Shown here piece after piece: positions 33,879-45,947 of a stretch of 64,000 bases of DNA; the first letter of the stretch is position 1; each line of letters begins with the position of its first letter. The translations under genes were made by a program, and so were the position numbers. This DNA comes from Heloderma charlesbogerti (lineage: Eukaryota > Chordata > Lepidosauria > Squamata > Helodermatidae): the NCBI GenBank assembly GCA_026122225.1, contig JANEZZ010000523.1:372001-436000 (forward strand), read 5' to 3'. Under the pieces are notes generated by a model. The model did no database searches. It saw only the letters and a program-made list of their open reading frames with translations, and had not been told where the DNA came from.

Positions 33879-35565
33879 GTGGCAGGCTCTGAGACAGAGA
33901 GGTGGCAGTTGCCTGCTCTTTATCGCCGCACCGGGAGGGAGAGCTCGGCACATGCCTCCTTTTCTTGGCGCCACTGACCTTTTTGTCGGGTGAACGGGAG
34001 AAAGCCTGCACCGGGACCACCCAAACGGCAGCGAGCGGCAAGAGAACCTTGAGAAGCAGAGGAAGGAACTTGAGCCCTGCCCATACTGCAGCTGCAATTG
34101 AGTTGAAACCCACATTGGAAGCCTTCAGGAGAAAGGCAAGTATATGGAATAAAAAGAGGGCCCCGCCTTCGGGAGTAAGGCCACTGGGCAGAAAAAAAGA
34201 GGGCCCCGCCTTCGGAAGTAAGGTCAGTGTTAGTATACGTATACAAAAGGTGACCCACCCGATTGGGGGTGGAAGGGGGGACTTGATCACTCCCCCAAGC
34301 AGGCACTAATACTCAGCAAGGTGCTGAGGAAACTGCTTCGCTCTAGTGGAAAAATGGGAAAGTGGGTGGCAGGGACATATGAATGAAGTGATGAAACTGA
34401 TGATTGTGTGAGTGGCTACTGCGGTTTCTGTTGCATACCGTCGACCGTCCGGGTGCCCAGGCCAGTAGCAAAGTGAGTGGTGTGAAATTCCTTTTGTGTC
34501 GGTCAGTGAGACCCCTTACTCACTGACCAATCCCCTTCCCTCTTTGTGTCTGTCTTCATCTTAGGAGGGAGGCTATGGGAGGTGGGGGAAGCAAGATTTG
34601 CACCCCCTTGAGATGTATGTTAAAAAAAAGGGAAAAGATTTTTTTTTAAAGGATTCAGAATAGAGAGAGGAAACAGCAAAAAGCTCAAGGTCGAGCTGAG
34701 AGGGAAAAAAAAAGAACAAGATCTGAGGCTGTTAATTAGAGAAATGTTGCAGGACAGCCTGGCTTTTAACGAAGCGTGGGAGTGTGAGGCCGAAGAAGTA
34801 GCTGTTAGCCTAGCGCGCCGAGAGGGGGGGCAGGAAAATTGCCCACAACGTTCTGAGGTGTCATCACCTCGCCTAATTGAAATAAAATCCCTAAGAAATG
34901 GAAACTGAAAATGAAGACCCAGAAGATAAAAGCGCAAAATGGAGAATAAAAGTGAAGAATCAGCCCCCAGGGCACAGGCTAGACCCCTCTTCGAGTGAAA
35001 AGTGTGCCATAAGACTGTCCCAAGGCAGAATGAAGTGGAAAGACCACGATGAAGATCTCTGTCAAGGTAGCCGTGTTTAGCTTTGAACTGTCCTAGAATT
35101 TCATAGAGCCTGTAGACCATCAGCTATATGATTTCTGAAGAGCGTAACCATTAAGCTTTTGCCGTGGGATTCCCTGCAATGAAGAAATCTCACTAATTTG
35201 AGTGTCCAGTGTTAGACTGCCTGAGTTTGTGTGCAGAAGAGACGGAGAAACCAGACAGCATGTTCCTGGCCAAGCCAAAATCACGCTACTACCATGCTCC
35301 TGAAAGCTGCAATAAACTGTGTAAGCTGGAAGACCCAACCTGATTGAGAAGAAAAGAAGATATTAGAGTAACTGTCTTTAAAAAACAGTGAAAATTGTGT
35401 AGCAAGCTAGCTGACGCTGTCAGTGATGTTACAACTTTAAATTAAGACTGTTTTCCTGTTTGAGACCCCAGCGAAGAAAGCAGACCCGAGTTATTTGTTG
35501 CCCGTGCCAAAGCAAAAATTTAGCTGCCCTGTACCTCATCGTGTCCTGTTTTGAGCTTGGGATTA
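33879..35565 (+). other. Proviral leader and 5' gag region, right arm
   Basis: Mirror of 13087-14773; no intact frame. Confidence 0.5.
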
Positions 35566-36534
35566 GAGGGATGGCGGAGAATTTCTCCCCAAATCTTCGG
35601 GAGGCCGAGCGCCGAGGCATTCGGCCCCCCGAAAGTGTTGGGGAAATTCTCCGCTGGCCCCCCGCCCCCCCTCGGGATGGGACTTACCTTCAGCAAATGT
35701 CCCTCTCGGCGGCGGGTCCCAGCAGCGGTTCGGTGGCGGTTCGGCGGGGGCGGCAGCCGGTCTCCCGACCGGCTGCTGCCGCCGCCGCCATTACAAAATA
35801 AAAAAGTAAGTAAAAACAAACAAACACACACCCGTGATAGGCTACGTGACGATTTATGTAGCCTATCACGGCTAGATTTCCAAAGTCAGCCGTGATAGGC
35901 TATGTAAATCGTCACGTAGCCTATCACGGGTGACTTTGGGGGGGGGGGGAAAAGCACGTACGCAAATGGCGGTGGCCCATGGGCACCACCATTTGCGTTC
36001 CTTATTTTGGCACGTCTAGTCTACGTAAGATTTACGTAGACGACGGCGAAAATAAGGGAATGCTATTTGCGTTGCCCTTATTTTCGCCGTCGTCTACATA
36101 AAACTTTACGTAGACTAGACGTGCCAAAATAAGGAACGCAAATGGCGGCGCCCATGGGCTGCCGCCATTTGCGTACACGCTTTTTTTTTTTTTCCCAAAG
36201 TCACCCGTGATAGGCTACATGACGATTAACGTAGCCTATCATGGCTGACTTTGGAAATCTAGCCGTGATAGGGTACGTTAATCGTTACGTAGCCTATCAC
36301 GGGGGGGGGGGTTGGTTTTTTTTTACTTTTTCTTTCGTGGCCGGGGAGACGGGGCGCTTCTCCCCGGCCTGAATTTCAGCCGGGCGAGGCGGGGCGCCTC
36401 CCCCCCGGCCTGAATTTCGGCCAGGTGAGGCGGGATGCCTCCCCCCCGCCTGAACTTCGGGGGGAGAAGCAAAGCGCCTCCCCCACACCACGAATCACCC
36501 CTGCAAAAAGGTAAGTGACTTTCGTACATCCCTA
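35566..36534. mobile_element. hAT-like 969-bp element in the provirus, mirror
   Basis: Mirror of 12118-13086; nested palindrome at 35832-36301. Flanks TGGGATTA and GGATTTAC. Confidence 0.85.
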
Positions 36535-36960
36535 GGATTTACAAACAGAGAAGCTTGCCTTTGAAGTCCTGCAAATCACCCCACCGCCTCCCCGAAGAAG
36601 ATTAATGGCTGCCTGAAAAATGCAAGTATAAGGCGATGCCCATCACCTCCCAGCGTCCTGAGTTTCAGCACTTTGCTTTCGTGTACCAAGTTGAAGGGGA
36701 AGAGAAGAAAAGAGGGGTGTGTGTGTGTGTGATGTTGTAAATCCCTGGCTAGCTTGTCTAGTGATAGATAGCCCCGAGAGCTTCCCCCCCCCCATTGCTG
36801 GATCTGCTCCATCATGCCTTACCATGCAAAAAGTGTTTTCCATTCATTGTGTTAAATTGCAGAAAAAGTTTGTTGTGTATATTTTATGATTTCTTAGATA
36901 TCATAAAATATATGTGATATTTGCAGATTAGTGTTAGTTGCAACTCCAAATGATACTGAG

Positions 36961-37140
36961 TGTGGTTCCCAATGGATGACAAGAGAAAAGACAAAGACAA
37001 GCAGAGAAAGACAGAGGCAAATAGAAAAAGACAGAGAAATAGAGAAAGTGGCAGACAGATAAAGGAAAAAAAAAAGAAGAAAGAAAAGGCAAGAGGCAAA
37101 GAGAAAGAACATTTGTAGAGAAGAAGCGTGGCCATAGTTG
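36961..37140 (+). pseudogene. Charged gag segment, right arm
   Basis: Mirror of 11512-11691; purine-rich on this strand. Confidence 0.4.
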
Positions 37141-37649
37141 CCCCCAGGGTGAATTAGAAGCAGCTGATTATGCCTGGAGCTTATTACCTGGGGTAAAGTA
37201 GCCACAATAATGTAATAGTTCTTTAAGATGAAGAAAATGTAACTAGGAGAAGAAGAGCCTATCCCAAATGTGTGTCACTGGGACTAGTGTAGGGCAGAAA
37301 AGGTTTAAGTAAGTGAGTTTAACTTGAAAAAAAAAGACAAATGAAGAGACAAGGCTGGTGCATAGAGAAGAGAGTTTTATGTAAAAAGTTTGAAACATGA
37401 TCTGCAATACAGGCAGATCAGGAAGAAAAAGAAAGCAAAAGAAAGAGAGAGAGATTTCTCTTCCCATACTAATGAATGAAAGTGTTATCAAGCACTTTGT
37501 TTGGGAAGCGAAGTTTGTTTACAGAAAGCTATGCCTGAGAACCAAACACTTCTATCCTATGCTAAAAATGCTTGCTAGTGTTGTGCTGTAAGTTACCCAA
37601 TAAAGTCTCCTTGTAAGTAACCCCTCCCCCTTGCTGGAATCCCAAAACA

Positions 37650-37860
37650 CAAGTGGGGCTAGAGCGCCTCACCCAATATCAAACCCTGCTGTTAGAAGCC
37701 ATGAAGGCAGGTATGAAGAAGTCAGTTAATAATATGACCAAAGTGTCTAAAGTGCTGCAAGGTGCCACCGAGGCCCCAGAGCATACTTGGAGCGTCTTTT
37801 AGATGCCTATCGCCAGTATACCCCCCTCGACCCAGAGGCCCAAGAAGACATGGACGAAAA
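37650..37860 (+). pseudogene. Gag capsid C-terminal remnant, right arm
   Basis: Mirror of 10792-11002; the same frameshift is present. Confidence 0.6.
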
Positions 37861-38061
37861 AAAAATAGAAGAAGACCCAGCAGAGGCAGAGGATTCTTAA
37901 GAAAGAACCAGTGTGCCCAGTGTGGACAAGATGGACATTGGTGGCATGAATGCCCAAATAAAATGAATCAAATACACAAAGGAGAAAACCAAAGGAGCCA
38001 GAATGGGCGAGAGAGAAGACAGCTTGAGAGGGGCCGTGACAATGACTGTGAGGGGCCGTGA
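37762..38061 (+). pseudogene. Gag nucleocapsid zinc-knuckle remnant, right arm
   Basis: Mirror of 10591-10890; CCHC knuckle encoded at about 37912-37953. Confidence 0.8.
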
Positions 38062-38100
38062 CATTGACTTCATGATTGACACTGGAGCGGCATCAAGAGC
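38060..38100 (+). pseudogene. Protease active-site remnant, right arm
   Basis: Mirror of 10552-10592; DTGA codons at 38078-38089. Confidence 0.7.
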
Positions 38101-38622
38101 AAGCAAATGTTAGCCTTAAACAAGAAGTCCAAATACTGGGTAAAGTTCTTCAAGCCCAGCATTGCTTTGTCTTAGAAAATAAGCCCCAATTCCCATCACA
38201 GAAGTTCATCCTTTCCAACCAAGAGTCGAAGTATGAGTTAAAGAGGGAAAAAATAACCCTTTAACTCCCAAGTGGAGAAGACCGAAAACTGTTAAACTTT
38301 CCACCCCCGCAGCTATAAAAGCAGCTGGAGTTAAACCCTGGATACATTGCACACGAGTCAAGAGAGCGAGAAGGGGGGAGTAGACTGTAAACAAAAATCC
38401 TTTGAAAGGATTTCTTTCCTTTTCAAAAATCCTTTAAAAAATATTCTGAAAAAGCAGTAAGAAGACTCAGGCTAGACCTTACTGTGGGCACACCAGGAGA
38501 CTGTCCACCCTGCGTACGGTCAGACCTGCAACTGGAGAATTGAAGAAGGGGACTAGACCCTACTGCAGCTAGCCAGGTGAATAGCTGCCCAGTGTACAGT
38601 CAGATCCCAAAGAAGATCAAAC

Positions 38623-38841
38623 ATGCGTGTTGTAGTGTTAGTAGTGTTGCATTGTGTTTCCTTAATAAGGTGCGAAAAAGGGGGGTCTGCCCCTAGAGAG
38701 GGAAATCTGTCCCAGCGATTCGCTGATAATTACTGGCTTCACCTGGCTAACATCACGAGAGTAAAACATTTTTGTTTGCCAAGAGATATACCGGCAAACA
38801 GGCTTTTTAAAAATCTTTTTCTCCTCCATCATTTCATTTGA
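38623..38841 (+). pseudogene. Possible env N-terminal remnant, right arm
   Basis: Mirror of 9811-10029. Confidence 0.35.
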
Positions 38842-39220
38842 CTAATCATAGTAGTGCTGTAGATGTTCAAATCAATAATCTGCATGCATAATATAGTAGC
38901 TAACATAACAATAAGAAAACAATTAGCTAAATTGGTTAACCCCTTGGCTTCCAGATCTTAGCTGGCTTAAGGCATTGTTCATCCTAATTCTACCAGTGTT
39001 GTTCATAGAGATACTGTTATGCCTTTGCATTCCTTGTCTTATGCGCTGTTTAACCAATCTGTTTTATGTCTCGGCTAGTAAAACTGCCGCCCTCTACACT
39101 CTAATAGCTCAGCAAGATATTAAGTAAAAGGGTTGCTGTAACAATCCTGTGTTATACTTTGCAAACCAAAGTGTCTATTTGCGTAATGAAATACTATAAT
39201 TGTAATGAAATTATGCATTT

Positions 39221-39230
39221 AAGGGGGGAA
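39221..39230 (+). promoter_or_regulatory. Polypurine tract, right arm
   Basis: AAGGGGGGAA abutting TGTAGTAGCC. Confidence 0.85.
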
Positions 39231-39671
39231 TGTAGTAGCCATATCGGGGGTCAGACTAAGTAGCCTCATGCTTCATGTTCTTGCTGAGCTCTTGCTCTCT
39301 GAAATATATGTTTGTAAGCTGACAAGACACAGGAATTTCTTATCTTGTCAACAAAGGCTAAGGTCATAGAATTGTATATCTTGTTCTCTGCTGTTCTCGT
39401 CTGTTCTCTGCTTATCATGGCTACCCTATAACCCATTTCTTGTATTATAAACAATGGTGCTAGGAGAAAAAATGTTGAAAAAATGCAACCCCACACGGGA
39501 GGGAGAGGAGGAGCCATTTCCTATGTGTCACAATATCTATAAAAACAATGTGCTGATGTAAATCGGGGCTTTTGGCTCTTTGGAAATGATTCCAGCCTTA
39601 AGCCCGCGCGTTAAATAAAGAAACTCTTTTTCCTTCACTCCATGGTCTCGCTGACTCTGAGTTCTGCAACA
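39231..39671 (+). repeat. 3' LTR, right arm
   Basis: Mirror of 8981-9421. Confidence 0.92.
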
Positions 39672-40541
39672 CCTTTGTGTCTGGAGGTTTATCCCTGACC
39701 AGTTAAAACTATAACCATACAGCATCACAAGTGCTCAAAGCATATCACATTCTCTGTCAATGGGCCTTTGGGCAAGACCACATTTCTAGCAGCTTTCTGG
39801 AACAATGTTATGCTTATTTGCACTGTCCTTTAATGGCATAACCACTACAATCACATTTTCAAGTTCTCATTGACTTTAGAAAGTTTTTGAACAGATGCCT
39901 CAGAAACTTCTTCTGGTGCCCTGATTTAACTGGGCTCGGAAGTGGGTGGAAGTATTTTGTGCACCAATTAAAAATTCCTTTTTCCCCAAACAAAGGATCC
40001 TTTAGGAGAGAAACTGGTGATACTGAAAGGGAGAACACCGTTACTGAGTGTTTTGTAGGAAGAGCAGACATAGAAATGTGTAACAATCAGGCCTGGTACA
40101 ACCTGTCTTGCCAGAGGCAAAAAGCCACCACCTTCCTTTCTGGCTGTGGGGAGCTTGCCAGGAGGGCAGGTGACTGCTCCAGAAAGCCCTGCTGGCCACT
40201 CTCTCACTGTGGCAAATGAAGAGCACCCCCTGGAGGTGGCCACAGGCCCTCCAGGCAGGGGCGGGGGGAGTGGCGCAATTCACCAATCTTCCCCCTCCGC
40301 CACCTGAATCATTTGCCTCAGTCTGCCTAATGAGAAGGCCAGCCCTGGTAACAATCATGTAGTCTGAAGGGAAGGATGGTCAGACTGCTGCATTTCTTCC
40401 CCTGTTTGAATGAGAAAACCAAGATTTCTTTCACCCTGGAAGCAGCTATTCCATATTGCTATTAACTCACCAGCAGCAGCCTTTCCAGCAGGCTGCAGTA
40501 GAGGGAGATGAGACGGGCAGCAGGCTGTTACACTGGCCCTG
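39672..40541. other. Mirror of anonymous sequence 8111-8980
   Basis: Old repeat around 40092-40347; no gene. Confidence 0.4.
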
Positions 40542-40716
40542 CTAAAAGACCTCTTGGTTTTCTCCTCTTCCCTCCCCATCCTTTGTTCCTTTTGAATCAT
40601 GCCTTTTGAGATCGTCAGCTTGTGGGCAGGAACTGTCTTGTTTTTATTGGTTGTATGTAAGCTGCTTTGAGAGACTTTTGGGCTGAGGAGTAGGATAAAA
40701 ATGCTTTAAATAAAGA
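40542..40716. repeat. LINE/SINE-type remnant, mirror
   Basis: Mirror of 7936-8110. Confidence 0.4.
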
Positions 40717-41107
40717 AACAATCTTTGCCAGTCAGTGCAGTTTCCACTCAGCTCTACCCATTAATGTATATAAAGCAGCACACAGGAGAGGACCTGACTG
40801 TGAACTGCTACCAATCCCATGCTAGATATGGAGGCTGTGTATGATCCATGGTGGTGCATTTTTTTACATTATTCATTGTATGTGTGATTTCTTTTTCACT
40901 TATTCCATTTTAACCAAAATGGCAGCATTTTCAAAAAACCATCAAGCATCAGCTGAAAACTGCAGTACATGGACCTCTAGTGACTAAACTGTCAAGAAGC
41001 ATTCAAATGAACCTTCAAATGAAAAAACAAACAAACCCTCATTGGTTTAGGCTGAAATCACATCTGATAAAGTACAAAAGTTTTCCATAGCGTATATCCA
41101 GAGCAGA

Positions 41108-41419
41108 GGTCTGCTTAAAACAGTGACCAGGTTCAGATGAATTGCTGTGACTTGTTGTGGCAGGAGCCAGGTTGTATATCCAACCCCCGCTTGGAGGTTG
41201 TCATGTCATGCAAACCTGGCAAGCGTAGGTTATGAGAGCGGTAATCAACCCTTGTATAAGCCACACTTGCTGGGTTCACACAACACAACAACGTTGATGA
41301 GGGGGTTACATATTCAAACCGGCGGCATGTGCTGCAGCCTCACTGTGGGTTAAATAACTCGTGGGCTGTCATGTTGTGCAAACAACCTCAGTGAGTCACA
41401 GACAGACCCGGTCTGCTTA
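41108..41419. repeat. 292-bp segment between 10-bp direct repeats, mirror
   Basis: GGTCTGCTTA at 41108-41117 and 41410-41419. Mirror of 7233-7544. Confidence 0.45.
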
Positions 41420-42241
41420 TTCCATCTTTACTAGATGTTCTCATAAGGGACTTCTCTGCATGATCTGACCCCCACCCCCACCCCCATTCACATGGCCTAC
41501 ATGCCTTCATTCAAAGGAGCATTTTTTGTTGTGTGGATATCACATTTTACAAGCATTCAAAGACACAATATTTTGAACCTGAGAAAATGCCAGCTAAAGG
41601 TTAATTGTTATAATGTTGTGATTGCTGTGTGGAATGTGTTTTTTCAAGTGGGAGGGCTACCTACCGGATATTGCTTGTGATCGACATAGCAATGAGTAAA
41701 ATTCCCCACGCTCATGCAGTTTTTAGCATTTCCCCCATAAATTGGTTTAGCTAAAGAATAATTCTCTGGAGGCCATGTCTAGCTGATGTTCGGAATTTGT
41801 AACTTCACAGTATGAATGCCCCTCATCCAGAATTTCCAGCTAATCATACCCAAGCCCAAACCTCTCTGTAGATTGCTCTCAGTTTATAATTAGCCCAACC
41901 CTCTCTTTCTCGGCTGCCAAAGCTTCCCTTTCCTCCTGCTGAAACTTATCACGGATGTTAATGAGAAGGACAGCTGCATTAATCAGGCCCTGCAGCAGCA
42001 GGCACCAAGACCTCTGGGAAATGTATTTTCCAAGTGCCTCTGGCTACTTATTAGGCCTCTGGAGCTCTAGAAAAACCACCACAGTTTCCAGGATGCTCTG
42101 CCAGCAATGTTTTAAGGCCTAATCAAGATTCAGGAAAGAGAATGGGTCATTGGAAGGAAGGTTAGGGGCTGGGGCTCTGGAGGAGGCTGGGGTGGAGAAT
42201 CATTCAGACCATGTTCCATTCCCAGTCAGGAGCACGATGAA
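41420..42241. other. Mirror of anonymous sequence 6411-7232
   Basis: Contains the C-rich (CCCCCA)n tract near 41,469-41,485; no gene. Confidence 0.55.
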
Positions 42242-42249
42242 ACCTGGAG

Positions 42250-42626
42250 TAGGGATGTATGAGAATTTCATTTTTGCTCACAAAACATGCGAATAGGCCC
42301 TGTTCAAAGCCCTGAGCATGAACAGGTCTCTGCTGAAAATGTTCATAAATTGCCGAACATGTGCTCACATTGGATTTGTACAACTTTCCGAGTTTGAGTT
42401 GCACGAATTTGGGCATATTCCCCTGTAGACTGAATCAGCCCCGCTATGGAGGAAAGTTGTGCAAACTTACAGACATTTCCCATTTGATCACTGCTTGATT
42501 TGCACAATTTCTCTGTTTGCACAGAATGAGCAGTGGTTGTGAATGGGAATTGGGCAAGAGATGGGTGGCAAAATGATGTTCGGAGTATCCTGGCATCTCA
42601 AACATCACTCGTTCAACCCATCCCTA
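42250..42626. mobile_element. hAT-like 377-bp MITE, mirror
   Basis: Mirror of 6026-6402; duplication ACCTGGAG at 42242-42249 and 42627-42634. Confidence 0.87.
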
Positions 42627-42634
42627 ACCTGGAG

Positions 42635-43211
42635 CTTGGAATAGGACCAAGCTTAAAACAATCTGAGTTAGACCTGAGCCAAATAGAGCCCCAATTCAAT
42701 TGTCTCTTTTCAATCATATATACATATGTACAATTTTAGGCAAGCCCAATACAGGGGAGCTTGTCTATCGCTAGTTCTGGCCTTTTGTTCTTGATGTCAA
42801 CAAGTGGAAATTATGTAAAGAAAAAGTACCTATAAAGATATTTAAAGAGGATGATATTTCTAGCTCCTTCTCCGGTTTAATATCACATAAAAATTAAACC
42901 ATTCTCTAATGGCAACAAATTAAAGGATCCAATTAAAAAGCTGCATTTAATTACTCTCAGGGGTTGGGCAGCAAAGAGAGAGTGATAATTCTGCGGATTC
43001 CAGTAATAGTATCATCATATGGACCTACTTAGTGAATTATTTAGTGAGGATTGCATCAATATTTTAGGAATACTCTCTTCCAGCAATCTACCAAAAAAAG
43101 AAAAAAGTGACATTATTTCCTCACCATATAACTGTGCTTCTTTAGAATTTGTTTATCCTTCTACATTCTGCTGTGGTAGATCAAGCAAATTGTTCATATT
43201 TGCATGATCTT
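42635..43211. other. Mirror of AT-rich flank 5441-6017
   Basis: No gene or repeat recognised; includes a 62-codon chance frame at 43019-43207. Confidence 0.6.
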
Positions 43212-45663
43212 ACCCCTGCTGCCTTGTGATACTTTCCATGGGGTTTTCTTGGCAAGAATACTGGAGTGGGTTGGAAGTCAAGAAATCACCGGGATAACAG
43301 GCAGGCATGGCCTTGGTGTACAAAATGAAGCAGGACAAAAGCTAATAGAGTTTTGCCAAGAGAACATGCTGATCATAGCAAACACTCTTTTCCAGCAGCA
43401 CAAGAGGCGACTCTACACATGGACGTCACCAGATGGTCAATATCGAAATCAGATTGATTATGTCCTTTGCAGCCAAAGATGGAGAAGCTCCATACAGTCA
43501 GTAAAAACAAGACCTGGAGCTGACTGTGGCTCAGATCATGAGCTGCTTCTTGCAAAATTTCGGCTTAAATTGAAGAACGTCGGGAAAACCACTAAACCGT
43601 TCAGGTATGACCTAAATCATATCCCTGATGAATATACAGTGGAGGTGAGGAATAGATTTCAGGGATTAGACCTGATAGACAGAGTGCCTGAGGAACTATG
43701 GACGGAGGTCCGTAACATTGTTCAGGAGGCAGCAACTCAATCCATCCCAAAGAAAAAGAAATGCAAGAAAGCAAAGTGGCTGTCTGATGAGGCTTTACAA
43801 GTAGCTCACGAAAGAAGGGAAGCGAAAAGCAAGGGAGAAAGGGGAAGATATACCCAACTGAATGCAGAGTTCCAGAGAATAGCAAGGAGAGACAAGAAGG
43901 CCTTCTTAAATGAACAATGCAAAGAAATCGAGGAAAACAACAGAATGGGAAAGACTAGAGATCTCTTCAAGAAAATTGGAGATCTCAAGGGAACGTTTTG
44001 TGCAAAGACGGGCATGATAAAGGACAAAGAAGGCAGGGACCTCACAGAAGCAGATGAGATTAAGAAGAGGTGGCAAGAATACACAGAAGAACTATACAGG
44101 AAAGATCTGAATGTCCCTGATAGCCATGATAGTGCGCTCACTGAACTTGAGCCAGACATCCTAGAGAGTGAAGTCAAGTGGGCCTTAGGAAGCATTAGTA
44201 ACAACAAAGCTAGCGGAAATGACAGTATTCCAGCCGAGCTATTTAAAATCCTAAAAGATGATGCTGTTAAAGTGCTGCACTCAATATGCCAACAAATCTG
44301 GATCACTCAACAGTGGCCACAAGACTGGAAAAGGTCAGTTTACATTCCAATTCCAAAGAAGGGCAACGCCAAAGAGTGTTCAAACTACCGCACCATTGCG
44401 CTCATTTCACATGCCAGCAAGGTGATGCTCAAAATCCTACAAGCTAGGCTTCAGCAGTATGCGAACCGAGAACTACCGGAAGTACAAGCTGGGTTTCGAA
44501 GAGGCAGAGGAACTAGAGATCAAATCGCCAACATTCGCTGCATCATGGAGAAAGCAAGAGAATTCCAGAAAAACGTCTATTTCTGCTTCATTGACTACAC
44601 TAAAGCCTTTGATTGTGTGGATCACAACAAACTGTGGCAAATTCTTAAAGTGATGGGAGTACCAGACCACCTTACCTGTCTCCTGAGAAACCTGTACGAG
44701 GGTCAAGAAGCAACAGTAAGAACCACACATGGAACAACCGATTGGTTCAAAATTGGGAAAGGAGTACGACAAGGCTGCATATTGTCACCCTGCTTATTTA
44801 ACTTATATGCAGAGTACATCATGAGAAATGCCGGGTTGGATGAATCAGAGGTCGGAATTAAGATTGCTGGGAGAATTATCAACAACCTCCGATACGCAGA
44901 CGATACCACCCTAATGGCAGAAAGCGAAGAGGATCTAAAGAGCCTCTTGTTGAAGGTGAAAGAGGAGAGTGCAAGAGCTGGTTTGAAACTCAACATTAAA
45001 AAAACGAAGATCATGGCATCTGGCCCCATCACTTCCTGGCATATAGAAGGGGAAGAAATGGAAGCAGTGACAGATTTTACTTTCTTGGGCTCCAAGATCA
45101 CCGCAGACGGTGACTGTAGCCATGAAATTAAAAGACGCTTGCTCCTTGGGAGGAAAGCTATGGCCAACCTAGACAGCATAGTAAGAAGCAGAGACATCAC
45201 CTTGCCGACAAAGGTCCGTCTAATCAAAGCTATGGTTTTCCCAGTAGTAATGTATGGCTGTGAGAGCTGGACTATAAGGAAGGCTGAGCGCCGAAGAATT
45301 GATGCTTTCGAACTGTGGTGCTGGAGAAGACTCTTACGAGTCCCCTGGACTGCAAGGAGGTCAAATCAGTCAATCCTAAAGGAAATCAACCCTGAGTGCT
45401 CATTGGAAGGACAGATAATGAAGCTGAAGCTCCAATATTTTGGCCACGTAATGCGAAGAGAAAACTCCCTGGAAAAGACCCTGATGCTGGGAAAGACTGA
45501 AGGCAAAAGGAGAAGAGGACGGCAGAGGATGAGATGGCTAGATAGCATCACGAATGCAATGAATATGAACTTGAGCACACTCCGGGAGAGAGCGCAGGAC
45601 AGGAAGGCCTGGCGTGCTATGGTCCATGGGGTCACGAAGAGTCGGACACGACTGAACGACTGA
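43204..45663 (+). CDS. BovB-B ORF2 remnant, 819 codons, right arm
   Basis: Identical translation to the frame at 2989-5448. The ATG at 43204 lies in the host flank before the target duplication, so the N-terminus is accidental. Reverse transcriptase YADD is encoded at 44893-44904 and FIDYTKAFD at 44587-44613. Whether a second genomic copy exists depends on the palindrome being real. Confidence 0.8.
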   Translation: MILPLLPCDTFHGVFLARILEWVGSQEITGITGRHGLGVQNEAGQKLIEFCQENMLIIANTLFQQHKRRLYTWTSPDGQYRNQIDYVLCSQRWRSSIQSVKTRPGADCGSDHELLLAKFRLKLKNVGKTTKPFRYDLNHIPDEYTVEVRNRFQGLDLIDRVPEELWTEVRNIVQEAATQSIPKKKKCKKAKWLSDEALQVAHERREAKSKGERGRYTQLNAEFQRIARRDKKAFLNEQCKEIEENNRMGKTRDLFKKIGDLKGTFCAKTGMIKDKEGRDLTEADEIKKRWQEYTEELYRKDLNVPDSHDSALTELEPDILESEVKWALGSISNNKASGNDSIPAELFKILKDDAVKVLHSICQQIWITQQWPQDWKRSVYIPIPKKGNAKECSNYRTIALISHASKVMLKILQARLQQYANRELPEVQAGFRRGRGTRDQIANIRCIMEKAREFQKNVYFCFIDYTKAFDCVDHNKLWQILKVMGVPDHLTCLLRNLYEGQEATVRTTHGTTDWFKIGKGVRQGCILSPCLFNLYAEYIMRNAGLDESEVGIKIAGRIINNLRYADDTTLMAESEEDLKSLLLKVKEESARAGLKLNIKKTKIMASGPITSWHIEGEEMEAVTDFTFLGSKITADGDCSHEIKRRLLLGRKAMANLDSIVRSRDITLPTKVRLIKAMVFPVVMYGCESWTIRKAERRRIDAFELWCWRRLLRVPWTARRSNQSILKEINPECSLEGQIMKLKLQYFGHVMRRENSLEKTLMLGKTEGKRRRGRQRMRWLDSITNAMNMNLSTLRERAQDRKAWRAMVHGVTKSRTRLND
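43223..43273 (-). repeat. Inverted 5' BovB fragment, right arm
   Basis: Mirror of 5379-5429; same sequence and orientation as plus-strand 49902-49952, where it is the normal 5' part of minus-strand copy A. Confidence 0.85.
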
Positions 45664-45672
45664 ACAACAACA
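43223..45672 (+). mobile_element. BovB LINE copy B, right arm
   Basis: Mirror of 2980-5429. Here the direct duplication reads ACCCCTGCTGC at 43212-43222 and 45673-45683. The inverted 5' piece is 43223-43273 and ORF2 homology resumes at 43274 (GAAGTCAAG). Confidence 0.92.
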
Positions 45673-45683
45673 ACCCCTGCTGC

Positions 45684-45936
45684 TCAATTAGGAAATTCTA
45701 TAATTAAATGCCTCCAAGAGAATTCTGGAATTAAAAAAGGGATTCCAGTGCCTAATACCATCCAGTATGGTCTTCTCACCCAAGAATAATTAAAATGTCT
45801 TATCTCTAAGGTTTGCCAGATGAGAGACGATTGTACCAGGCTATTAGAAATAGATCATTAGCATCCTTTTACTGTTTAGACAGGAATCCAGATAAGGAGG
45901 TATCAATGTTAAATTTAGGATTATGACTTTCACTTA
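45684..45936. other. Spacer between the two BovB tails, mirror
   Basis: Mirror of 2716-2968; no gene. Confidence 0.7.
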
Positions 45937-45947
45937 GTTGTTGTTGT

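Larger units (their letters stand above)
33419..39671 (+). mobile_element. Degraded endogenous retrovirus, right arm
   Basis: Same provirus as 8981-15233, here on the plus strand: 5' LTR 33419-33856, primer site, leader, hAT-like insertion (35566-36534), gag and pro remnants, possible env start, purine tract, 3' LTR 39231-39671. The flanks are ...CACCCTT and CCTTTGTG, giving the four-base CCTT duplication. Because the two LTRs differ from each other while each matches its mirror, the arm duplication postdates LTR divergence. Confidence 0.9.
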
